From positions 682,001 to 746,000 of the forward strand of contig JACKMC010000001.1 in assembly GCA_024235595.1 (NCBI GenBank): DNA of 64,000 nt, in the 5' to 3' direction. How positions within the stretch are numbered: position 1 is the first letter of the stretch; each line of letters opens with the position of its first letter. This document shows positions 42,485-50,099 of the stretch, in pieces. The notes beneath the pieces are model-generated. The model was not told where the DNA came from. It made no database searches and worked only from the letters and a program-made list of their open reading frames with translations. Both the position numbers and the translations under genes were made by a program. The DNA is from Zoogloeaceae bacterium. Its GTDB lineage: Bacteria; Pseudomonadota; Gammaproteobacteria; Burkholderiales; Rhodocyclaceae.

Positions 42485-43579
42485 ATGCCCTCCATGCTCC
42501 AGACGCCGGTGCGCCTAGGCGCGCTCGAACTGCCCAACCGCTTCGTCATGGCGCCGCTCACCCGCTGCCGGGCAGACAACCCCGAGTTCGCGCCGACGCC
42601 GCTGATGGCGCACTACTACGCGCAGCGCGCGGGTGCCGGGCTGATCGTTTCCGAAGCCACCATCGTCTCGCCGCAGGGGCGCGGTTATCCCTGGACCCCC
42701 GGCATCTGGTCCGCGGCACAGGTCGACGGCTGGCGCCTCGTGACCGATGCGGTACATGCCGCCGGCGGGCGCATCGTCTGCCAGTTGTGGCATTGCGGCC
42801 GCCTGTCCTTGCCGGATTTCCATGGCGGCGCGCTACCGGTTGCGCCCTCGGCGATCGATCCGCAATGGAAGATGTTCTCGCCCCAGGGCATGAAGCCGAC
42901 CGTGACCCCGCGAGCGCTCGCCGGCGCAGAGATCGCCGCCATCGTCGAGGACTTCGGGCGCGCCGCCCGCAATGCCGTGGCCGCGGGTTTCGACGGGGTG
43001 GAGATCCATTCCTCCAACGGCTACCTGATCCACCAGTTCCTCGCCGCCTGTTCCAACACGCGCGATGACGAATACGGCGGCAGCATCGAGAATCGGGCCC
43101 GCTTCCTGTTCGAGGTTCTCGACGCGGTGGGGCAGGCGCTGCCCTTCGATCGGGTGGGCTTCAGGCTCAACCCGATGATGAACCGCTTCCACGGCCTCAT
43201 GGTCGATGCCGGCACCCTGCCTGCCTTCGAGCATGTGGTGCGTCGTGCGAATGCGTACGGGCTTGCCTATCTGCACCTCACCGAGCCCTATCTGCCGGAC
43301 CAACTGGCGGGAGGCGTGGGCGTGATCGAGGAGGTGGCCCGCCATTTTCGCCCCCTGGCGACAATGCCGCTGGTCTCCAACGGTGGCATCGACCCCGCGC
43401 GGGCAGAGGCCCTACTTGCCGAACACCTTTGCGATGCGGTTGCCTTCGGCCGGCTGTTCATCTCCAATCCCGACCTGCCGCAACGCGTGGCCAGCGCTGC
43501 GGCGCTTGCGAAGTGGAACCCCGATACCTTCTATCAGGGCGGCGAGGCGGGTTACATCGACTATCCGCCGCTGGGCTGA
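42485..43579 (+). CDS. Old Yellow Enzyme family NADH:flavin oxidoreductase
   Basis: 364 residues, FMN-dependent ene-reductase of the OYE family (NemA-like). Marks: LGALELPNRFVMAPLTRCRA, GLIVSEATIVSPQGRGYP, QLWHCGRLS, GFDGVEIHSSNGYLIHQFL with the substrate-binding His/Asn pair, DEYGGSIENRARFLFEVLDA, and near the end LVSNGGIDPARAE and AFGRLFISNPDLP. It would reduce activated C=C bonds or nitro groups with NAD(P)H. Start ATG 42485 begins MPSMLQTPVRLGALEL as expected for the family; the open frame upstream lies over the activator gene. No SD of note. Confidence 0.92.
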   Translation: MPSMLQTPVRLGALELPNRFVMAPLTRCRADNPEFAPTPLMAHYYAQRAGAGLIVSEATIVSPQGRGYPWTPGIWSAAQVDGWRLVTDAVHAAGGRIVCQLWHCGRLSLPDFHGGALPVAPSAIDPQWKMFSPQGMKPTVTPRALAGAEIAAIVEDFGRAARNAVAAGFDGVEIHSSNGYLIHQFLAACSNTRDDEYGGSIENRARFLFEVLDAVGQALPFDRVGFRLNPMMNRFHGLMVDAGTLPAFEHVVRRANAYGLAYLHLTEPYLPDQLAGGVGVIEEVARHFRPLATMPLVSNGGIDPARAEALLAEHLCDAVAFGRLFISNPDLPQRVASAAALAKWNPDTFYQGGEAGYIDYPPLG

Positions 43580-43595
43580 GCCGGAGTCGTCGCGG

Positions 43596-43612
43596 TGTCG
43601 GAAAACTTTACA
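43596..43612 (+). promoter_or_regulatory. Candidate upstream activator site (TGT...ACA)
   Basis: TGTCGGAAAACTTTACA, outer TGT/ACA inverted, ~65 bases before the sigma-54-type promoter, the usual distance for an enhancer-binding activator. It resembles the kind of conserved upstream element reported for PEP-CTERM genes; the identity is inferred. Confidence 0.4.
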
Positions 43613-43675
43613 TCGGCCGGCTGCGCGACATCGGCACGGCGCGCCGCCTCTACGCAGAAGTACGGAAGCGGTGGC

Positions 43676-43691
43676 AGGCATATCGATTGCT
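43676..43691 (+). promoter_or_regulatory. Sigma-54-type promoter upstream of the PEP-CTERM GDSL gene
   Basis: AGGCATATCGATTGCT fits the -24/-12 consensus: GG at 43677-43678, ten bases, GC at 43689-43690, with TTGC at the -12 side. Predicted start of transcription is near 43702, ~50 bases before the ATG at 43753. Confidence 0.6.
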
Positions 43692-43752
43692 TGCCATTCG
43701 ACGACGGCACGGTGGTCGCGCCGCAACAATAACCAGACTCGATGGAGACATC

Positions 43753-44802
43753 ATGAACCGCACCCTTTGCAAATGCATCTGCGCTTTCGGGCTGGCTGTT
43801 TCGGCGCTGGCTGGCGCCCCCGCACATGCCGGACCCTATGCCGCGCTCTACCTCTTCGGCGACAGCCTCTCCGACACCGGCAACAATGCGCTGGCGTTCG
43901 ACGCCATGGGCGCGGGCTCGGGGCTTCCTCCGGGGACGCTGCGCACCCCCACGCCGCTGAGCCTGCCGGACATCATCCCGACCTATCCCTATGCCTCGGA
44001 CCGCTATTCCAATGGGCCGGTATGGGCGGATTACTTCGCCAACGTGCTCGGCGTCACGCTCTTGCCTTCATCCCTGCCCGGGGGAACCAACTATGCCCAT
44101 GGCGGCGCCAGGACCGTGATGGGTGCCGCGGCCAGCTTTCCGCCCAGCCTCGAAGCGCAGGTCGGGCAGTTCCTCACGAGCGGCGCCGGCGCTCCGTCCG
44201 ATGCGCTGTACGTGATCGCCGGCGGCGGCAACGACGCACGTGACGTCCTCACCGGTGCCGATGCCGCAACCACCGTCTCAAGCTATGTGAGCACCACGCT
44301 GGGGATGATCGGCGCCCTGGTCGGCGCCGGCGCGCGTGACATCCTGCTGTGGAACGTGCCCGACATAGGACTCACGCCCGCGGTGCGACTGGCCGGAGCG
44401 GGGGCCGCCGCGAGCGGACTCGTCGATCTCATGAACGGTTCATTGCTTGCGGCGCTGGGGACGCTGAGCCTGCCGAGCGACGTCGATATCGATGTGCTCG
44501 ACGTGGCCGGCTTCCTGCGCAACGTGGCAGCCAGCCCGGGCGATTACGGTCTCATTGACGTCGCCTCGGCCTGCGCGCTCGATCCCGCCTGCATCGCCGA
44601 TCCGTCGACCACCCTGTTCTGGGACGGCATTCATCCCACGACCGCGGGTCACGAGCAACTCGCGCTGGCGGCGCTGGCGGCGATCGGGGTGCCCGAGCCG
44701 GGGACGCTGGTGCTGGTGCTGGCCGCTTTGCTGGCCCTTGCCTGGGCGCGGCGGGCAAGGCGCGAATTCGCCCGCATTCGTCCCCAGGGGCGCAGCAGCT
44801 AG
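43753..44802 (+). CDS. GDSL/SGNH hydrolase with PEP-CTERM sorting tail
   Basis: 349 residues. Signal peptide (CKCICAFGLAVSALAGAPAHA, cleavage after AHA). SGNH family blocks: YLFGDSLSDTGNN (nucleophile Ser), GGTNYAHGGA, VIAGGGNDARD (Asn) and FWDGIHPTTAGH (Asp and His). The end is a PEP-CTERM signal: VPEPGTLVLVLAALLALAWA then RRARRE, recognised by an exosortase that cuts and anchors or releases the protein at the envelope. Expected to be an exported esterase/lipase. Behind a sigma-54-type promoter, as is known for many PEP-CTERM genes. An exosortase gene is not in the window. Confidence 0.92.
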   Translation: MNRTLCKCICAFGLAVSALAGAPAHAGPYAALYLFGDSLSDTGNNALAFDAMGAGSGLPPGTLRTPTPLSLPDIIPTYPYASDRYSNGPVWADYFANVLGVTLLPSSLPGGTNYAHGGARTVMGAAASFPPSLEAQVGQFLTSGAGAPSDALYVIAGGGNDARDVLTGADAATTVSSYVSTTLGMIGALVGAGARDILLWNVPDIGLTPAVRLAGAGAAASGLVDLMNGSLLAALGTLSLPSDVDIDVLDVAGFLRNVAASPGDYGLIDVASACALDPACIADPSTTLFWDGIHPTTAGHEQLALAALAAIGVPEPGTLVLVLAALLALAWARRARREFARIRPQGRSS

Positions 44803-44827
44803 CAGGTCGACCGATCTCGCGGCCGGG

Positions 44828-44849
44828 ACGCCCGCGACAGGGCGGGCGT
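44828..44849 (+). terminator. Hairpin after the GDSL gene
   Basis: Inverted arms ACGCCCGC (44828-44835) and GCGGGCGT (44842-44849) with a 6-base loop, 25 bases after the stop. No T-run follows, so the terminator call is tentative. Confidence 0.4.
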
Positions 44850-44886
44850 AACATGCTTCGCCTCCTGACCATCCCTGCGGAGCACC

Positions 44887-45237
44887 ATGCGCATTCTGCT
44901 CGTCGAAGACGACCCCACCCTGGCCGCGGGCATTTGCGAAGCGTTGGCGCGTGAGCGCTGGTCGGTGGATCATGTCGGCGCTGCCGAACCCGCCGCGGGC
45001 GCGGTGGCGCTGACGGCCTACGATCTCGCCATCGTCGATATCGGCCTGCCCGGCATGGATGGGCTGAGCCTGGTAAGGCGTCTGCGCCGTGAGGGGCGAA
45101 ACCTGCCAATCCTCATCCTGACCGCCCGCGACGGGCTCGAGGACCGGGTGGACGGGCTGGACAGCGGTGGCGACGACTACCTCACCAAGCCCTTTCTGCT
45201 GCCCGAGTTGCTGGCGGTCGGGAGTGGAGTGTCCTAG
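44887..45237 (+). pseudogene. Truncated OmpR-type response regulator (receiver domain only)
   Basis: 116 residues. A complete receiver: MRILLVEDDPTLAAGICEAL with the acidic pair, phospho-acceptor Asp in YDLAIVDIGLPGMDGLS, LTARDGLEDRVDGLDSGGDD with Thr, and TKPF Lys. After LLPELLA the sequence switches abruptly to VGSGVS and stops, exactly where OmpR-family regulators continue with the linker (RLRALLRR) and winged helix. No DNA-binding domain or sensor kinase gene follows in any frame I can read, so it looks like the remnant left by a deletion near 45220. It could still work as a stand-alone phosphate sink. Confidence 0.65.
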
Positions 45238-45427
45238 AGCAACTCCTGCCCGTTTATCTGGCGACCCTGCGATGAGCGAACCGGTTGAGTCGATCATCGC
45301 CGGTTACGCCCGTGTGGATCGATTTCCATCGGGAATCGCCTCCTTTCCTGCTTGTCTGGCGTCCACTGCCGCAAGGATGCGACGGCTGCCGGCTTGCTTT
45401 TCTAGAGAGTGACCTCTAAAAAAAGGG

Positions 45428-45455
45428 TTGACGTAAGTCGGATGGAACGTATGAT
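45428..45455 (+). promoter_or_regulatory. Sigma-70 promoter of the TetR/PsrA-like gene
   Basis: TTGACG (45428-45433), 16-base spacer, TATGAT (45450-45455). The -10 touches the left arm of the operator, so a bound repressor would block RNA polymerase. Confidence 0.7.
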
Positions 45456-45472
45456 TCAAACGAACGTTTGAA
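45455..45472 (+). promoter_or_regulatory. Operator: perfect inverted repeat TTCAAACG-AA-CGTTTGAA
   Basis: TTCAAACGAACGTTTGAA has 8-base perfect arms around AA. It contains CAAAC-N4-GTTTG, the pattern known for PsrA of Pseudomonas. It overlaps the -10 and start point of the regulator gene, implying autoregulation. Confidence 0.75.
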
Positions 45473-45536
45473 CGATATCTGAGAGCGAGCCATGCGCGTC
45501 GTCATATTCCAACAACGCAGGGGTGGAGTGATCATC

Positions 45537-46226
45537 ATGAGCGAGAGTCACGCCAGGCAAGGACCGGAGACACGCATTCGCATTCTCGATGCGGCGGAAA
45601 AACTATTCATGGAGCATGGTTTCGATGGCACCTCGATGCGCATGATTACCAGCAGCGCAAAGGTCAATCTGGCCGCGGTGAATTACCACTTCGGCAGCAA
45701 GGATGCGCTGATCCAGGAGGTCTTCAGGCGACGTCTTTCAGCCATGAACAAGGAGCGCCTGGCCGCGCTCGATGCCTTGACCGAGGCGGCCGGCGGCGAG
45801 CCGCTCAAGCCCAGCCGCATCGTCGAGGCCTTTTTCGGCACATCCCTGGAGATGGCGGCCGACACCGAGCATGGCGGCTACACCTTCATGCGCCTGCTGG
45901 GTCGCACGTACACCGAGCCGAACAGTTTTGTGCGGCAGTTCCTGGCCGAAGAGTATTCCGAGTGTGTGGAGCGCTTCCTGGCCGAGCTGTACCGCTCGCT
46001 GCCAGGGGTGCCGAGGGAGGAAATCCTGTGGCGCTTCCACTTCATGATGGGCGCGACCTCCTACGCGATCGCCGGTACCGATGCGCTGCAGTTGTTCGCC
46101 GGGCAGTTCGACGATCGTGATCCGGCACGCTTGATGCCGCGACTGATGAGTTTCCTGCTCGGCGGCTTGCGCGCGGCGCTGCCGGACTTCAGCGAGCAGG
46201 CGCTCGAGCACCGTAACGCGGCCTGA
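45537..46226 (+). CDS. TetR-family fatty-acid regulator, PsrA/FadP-like
   Basis: 229 residues from ATG 45537 (GGAG 8 bases upstream); an earlier in-frame ATG at 45492 adds 15 residues unlike the family. HTH: RIRILDAAEKLFMEHGFDGT, MITSSAKVNLAAVNYHFGSK, very close to PsrA of Pseudomonas (VNLAAVNYHFGSK is shared). Ligand domain: FMRLLGRTYTEPNSFVRQFL and WRFHFMMGATSYAIAGTDAL. PsrA-type proteins bind long-chain fatty acids or acyl-CoAs and release DNA. With its operator upstream and fadE directly downstream (67-base gap), it most likely represses fatty-acid degradation when no fatty acid is present. Betaproteobacterial FadP has the same job. Confidence 0.88.
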   Translation: MSESHARQGPETRIRILDAAEKLFMEHGFDGTSMRMITSSAKVNLAAVNYHFGSKDALIQEVFRRRLSAMNKERLAALDALTEAAGGEPLKPSRIVEAFFGTSLEMAADTEHGGYTFMRLLGRTYTEPNSFVRQFLAEEYSECVERFLAELYRSLPGVPREEILWRFHFMMGATSYAIAGTDALQLFAGQFDDRDPARLMPRLMSFLLGGLRAALPDFSEQALEHRNAA

Positions 46227-46293
46227 AAGCCTATATTCAAAACGGTGACCGCCGACAAGAAGATCGGTGGCGCCAGGAAATGGAGACAGAAAG

Positions 46294-48780
46294 ATGATCT
46301 GGTTTTTGCTATCCCTCCCTCCCTTGGCAGGTGCGCTCGCCTACGGGCGAGCGCCTTTTTTTGCCTGGGTTGTGGCGGGTTTCCTGTGGTTGGCCGGCTT
46401 TGCCTATGCGGCGGGTTGGTCGGCTGGGCTGACCTTGCTGCTGCTGGTGCTCTACGCGGCGGCGATGGCGGCCTTCCTTGTCGACTCGGTGCGCCGCTCG
46501 CGCATCACCGCGCCCATCCTCAAGGCTTTCCGCAAGGCCTTGCCGTCGATGTCGCAGACCGAACGGGATGCACTCGAGGCCGGCACCGTGTGGTGGGAGG
46601 GCGAGCTCTTTGCCGGCAACCCCGACTGGAACAAGATGCTCGGCTACGCCTGGCCCAGGCTCAGCCCGGAAGAGCAGTCCTTCCTCGACATCGAAACCAC
46701 CGAGCTGTGCCGTCTCACCGACGACTGGCAGAGCACGCAAAAGCAGGACCTTCCCGAGGCGGTGTGGAAGTACATCAAGGAGAAGGGCTTCCTGGGCATG
46801 ATCATTCCGAAGGAATATGGCGGCAAGGGTTTCTCGGCCTATGCCCATTCCCAGGTGGTGACCAAGCTATCGACGCGTTCGTCGGCGCCGGCGGTGACGG
46901 TGATGGTGCCCAACTCGCTCGGCCCGGCCGAGCTGCTGCTGCACTACGGCACGCCCGAGCAGAAGAAGCACTACCTGCCGCGCCTCGCCGCCGGACAGGA
47001 GATCCCGGCCTTCGCGCTGACCAGCCCGTGGGCGGGCTCGGATGCCGCTGCGATTCCCGATTCCGGGGTGATCGAAAAGGGCACCTGGCAGGGCAGGGAG
47101 GTGCTCGGCATGCGGGTTTCCTTCGACAAGCGCTACATCACGCTGGCGCCGGTGTGCACCGTGTTCGGCCTGGCCTTCCGGCTGTACGACCCGGATCACC
47201 TGCTGGGCGACACCGAGGACCTCGGCATCACCTGCGCGCTGGTCCCCTGGAACCACCCCGGCGTGGACATCGGCCGCCGTCACTTCCCGCTCAACGCGAT
47301 CTGGATGAACGGGCCGATCCGCGGCAAGGACGTCTTCATGCCGCTGGACTTCATCATCGGCGGCCCGCAGATGGCCGGCCAGGGCTGGCGCATGCTCATG
47401 GAGTGCCTTGCCGCTGGCCGCAGCATCTCGCTGCCGGGCTCGAACACCGGCATGCAGAAGATGACCGCGCGGGCCGTGGGTGCCTACGCCCGGGTGCGCT
47501 ACCAGTTCAAGACCGCGATCGGCCGCTTCGAGGGCGTGGAAGAGGCGCTCACCCGCATCGGCGCCAACACCTACCTCTGTGATGCCGCCCGGGTGTTTAC
47601 CGCCGGTTCGCTGGACCTGGGCGAGAAGCCCTCGGTGGTCTCGGCGATCGTCAAGTACCACGTCACCGAGCGCGCCCGCCAGACCGTCAACGACGGCATG
47701 GACGTGATCGGCGGCAAGGGCATCTGCCTCGGCCCGCAGAACTTCCTGGGCCGCGCCTACCAGCAGATTCCGGTCGGCATCACGGTCGAAGGCGCCAACA
47801 TCCTGACCCGCAGCCTGATCCTCTTCGGCCAGGGGGCGATCCGCTGCCATCCCTATGTGCTCGACGAAATGCACTCGGCCCAGGACAACGACCTGGAAAG
47901 GTTCGACAAGGCCTTCTGGGGCCATGTCGGCTACACCGTGACCAACGCGGCGCGCGCGCTGGTGATGGGGCTTACCGGCTCGCACTTCGTCAAGGTGCCG
48001 GACGCTGTGGCGCCCGAAACCAGGCGCTACTACCAGCAGCTGACCCGCTTCTCCGCCGCCTTCGCCTTTCTCGCCGACATCTCGATGGGCTCGATGGGCG
48101 GGGCGCTCAAGCGCAAGGAGAAACTCTCCGCACGGCTCGGCGACATCCTCTCGCTGATGTATCTCGCCAGCGCCACGCTCAAGCGCTACGAGGTCGAGGG
48201 TCGTCAGCAGGCCGATGCGCCGCTCATGCACTGGGCGATCTGGGACTGCATGTTCAGGATCCAGCTTGCCTTCGAGGGCACCATCGCCAATTTCCCGAAC
48301 CGCCTCTTCGCCACGATCCTGCGCCGCCTCGTGGTGTTCCCGCTGGGCCGTCCCTACGTGGTGCCGTCCGACAAGCTCGGCCACGAGGTGGCGAGCCTGC
48401 TGATCGCGCCCTCGCCGACCCGCGACCGCCTCACCTCGGACGTCTTCCTGCCCACCGATCTCGAGGAGCCGGTGGCGGCGCTCGAGGCGGCGCTGGCCGC
48501 CACCATCGAGTCCGAGCCGATCGAGACCAAGATCCGCCAGGCGGTGAAGAGCGGGCAGTTCCTGCCCGGCCTGCTGGTCGGTGGCGGTGTCGATGCGCTC
48601 TACGTTCGGGCGCTGAAGGCCGGGGTGATCTCAGAAACCGAGTTCGCCACGCTCAAGCGCAAGGGCGAGCTGCGCGACAAGGTGATCCGCGTCGACGACT
48701 TCGAATATGATTTCGGCCTGCGCGCCGCGCTCGATGACGTTGCGCCCGAAGACCAGCAACTGCGCCGCGAAGCGGCCTGA
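46294..48780 (+). CDS. fadE: Acyl-CoA dehydrogenase FadE
   Basis: 828 residues, the large FadE type, which catalyses the first oxidation of beta-oxidation (acyl-CoA to trans-2-enoyl-CoA, FAD-dependent). Start at ATG 46294 with GGAGA upstream, as the ORF begins with a hydrophobic segment (WFLLSLPPLAGALAYG, FLWLAGFAYAAGWSAGLTLL) typical of FadE membrane attachment. Core: FLGMIIPKEYGGKGFSAYAH, MVPNSLGPAELLLHYGT, ALTSPWAGSDAAAIPDSG, VIGGKGICLGPQNFLGRAYQ and VEGANILTRSL. It is the first structural gene after the regulator and probably in the same transcript. Confidence 0.96.
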   Translation: MIWFLLSLPPLAGALAYGRAPFFAWVVAGFLWLAGFAYAAGWSAGLTLLLLVLYAAAMAAFLVDSVRRSRITAPILKAFRKALPSMSQTERDALEAGTVWWEGELFAGNPDWNKMLGYAWPRLSPEEQSFLDIETTELCRLTDDWQSTQKQDLPEAVWKYIKEKGFLGMIIPKEYGGKGFSAYAHSQVVTKLSTRSSAPAVTVMVPNSLGPAELLLHYGTPEQKKHYLPRLAAGQEIPAFALTSPWAGSDAAAIPDSGVIEKGTWQGREVLGMRVSFDKRYITLAPVCTVFGLAFRLYDPDHLLGDTEDLGITCALVPWNHPGVDIGRRHFPLNAIWMNGPIRGKDVFMPLDFIIGGPQMAGQGWRMLMECLAAGRSISLPGSNTGMQKMTARAVGAYARVRYQFKTAIGRFEGVEEALTRIGANTYLCDAARVFTAGSLDLGEKPSVVSAIVKYHVTERARQTVNDGMDVIGGKGICLGPQNFLGRAYQQIPVGITVEGANILTRSLILFGQGAIRCHPYVLDEMHSAQDNDLERFDKAFWGHVGYTVTNAARALVMGLTGSHFVKVPDAVAPETRRYYQQLTRFSAAFAFLADISMGSMGGALKRKEKLSARLGDILSLMYLASATLKRYEVEGRQQADAPLMHWAIWDCMFRIQLAFEGTIANFPNRLFATILRRLVVFPLGRPYVVPSDKLGHEVASLLIAPSPTRDRLTSDVFLPTDLEEPVAALEAALAATIESEPIETKIRQAVKSGQFLPGLLVGGGVDALYVRALKAGVISETEFATLKRKGELRDKVIRVDDFEYDFGLRAALDDVAPEDQQLRREAA

Positions 48781-48803
48781 TCCGCACGCAGCAGGAAAAC
48801 GAC

Positions 48804-50099
48804 ATGGACAGCAGGATCTATATCGTCGATGGCGCGCGCACGCCCTTCCTCAAGGCAAGGAATGCGCCGGGGCCGTTCGCCGCCTCCGATCTGGCCACTG
48901 CCGCCGGCAGCGCCCTGCTGGCCCGCCAGCGCTTTGCGCCCGAGCAGCTTGACGAGGTCATCCTCGGCTGCGCCAGCCCCTCGCCGGACGAAGTGAACAT
49001 CGGCCGGGTGGTGGCGCTGCGCATGGGGTGCGGGCTCAAGGTGCCGGGCTGGACGGTGATGCGCAACTGCGCCAGCGGCATGCAGGCGCTCGATTCGGCG
49101 ATTGCCAACATCCGCACCGGGCGCTCCAGCCTGGTGCTGGCGGGCGGTGTCGATGCGCTGTCGCGCGCGCCGCTGCTGTTCTCGGACGCGATGGTGCGCT
49201 GGCTCTCGGGCTGGTATGCGAGCAAGACGGTCGGCCAGAAGGCCGCGGCGCTGCGCCAGTTCAGGCCCGGCTACCTGGCGCCGGTGATCGGCATCATGAA
49301 GGGGCTCACCGATCCGGTGGTGGGCCAGCTCATGGGCCAGACCGCCGAGAACCTGGCCTGGAAGTTCGGCATCGGCCGCGACGAGATGGATGCTTTCGCG
49401 GTACGCAGCCACCAGCGCGTGGTCGCCGCACAGGAAGCGGGACATTTCGATGCCGAGATTGTGCCGCTGATCGATCGTGACGGCACCGTGTACAAGGACG
49501 ACGACGGCGTGCGGAACGACGCCTCGATGGCCAGTCTGGCCAGGCTCAAGCCCTTCTTCGACAAGAAATACGGCAAGGTCACCCCGGGCAACAGCTCGCA
49601 GATCACCGACGGCGCGGCCTGGCTGGTGCTGGCCTCCGAGGCCGCAGTCGAAGCGCATGGGCTCGAGCCGCTCGGCTGCATCGTCGACAGCCAGTGGGCC
49701 GCGCTTGACCCGGCGCAGATGGGCCTCGGCCCGGTGCACGCCGCCACCCCCATCCTGCAACGTCATGGCCTCGGCCTGAACGATCTCGACGCCTGGGAGA
49801 TCAACGAGGCCTTCGCTGCCCAGGTGATCGCCTGCCTGCGCGCCTGGCGGGACGAGGACTACTGTCGCAACGAACTCGGCCTCGACGGGGCGCTTGGCAT
49901 GCTCGACGAAGGGCGCATGAACGTCGACGGCGGCGCAATCGCGCAAGGCCACCCGGTGGGTGCGTCGGGGGCGCGCATCGTGCTGCACCTGCTCAATGTG
50001 CTGCGCCGCGAGAACTGGCAGCGCGGCATCGCCAGCATCTGCATCGGCGGCGGGCAGGGCGGGGCGATGCTGATCGAGCGGGTGCAAGAGAATGACTGA
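48804..50099 (+). CDS. Acetyl-CoA acyltransferase (thiolase, FadI/FadA type)
   Basis: 431 residues. Last step of beta-oxidation: cleaves 3-ketoacyl-CoA with CoA. Family sites: VDGARTPFLKARNAPG, MRNCASGMQALDSAIANIRT with the acyl-accepting Cys, INEAFAAQ, GHPVGASGARIV with catalytic His, and the second Cys in CIGGGQGGAMLIE. Length and the extended lid fit the FadI-like subgroup that pairs with FadJ. The stop overlaps the next gene by 8 bases, consistent with a two-subunit complex. Confidence 0.92.
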   Translation: MDSRIYIVDGARTPFLKARNAPGPFAASDLATAAGSALLARQRFAPEQLDEVILGCASPSPDEVNIGRVVALRMGCGLKVPGWTVMRNCASGMQALDSAIANIRTGRSSLVLAGGVDALSRAPLLFSDAMVRWLSGWYASKTVGQKAAALRQFRPGYLAPVIGIMKGLTDPVVGQLMGQTAENLAWKFGIGRDEMDAFAVRSHQRVVAAQEAGHFDAEIVPLIDRDGTVYKDDDGVRNDASMASLARLKPFFDKKYGKVTPGNSSQITDGAAWLVLASEAAVEAHGLEPLGCIVDSQWAALDPAQMGLGPVHAATPILQRHGLGLNDLDAWEINEAFAAQVIACLRAWRDEDYCRNELGLDGALGMLDEGRMNVDGGAIAQGHPVGASGARIVLHLLNVLRRENWQRGIASICIGGGQGGAMLIERVQEND

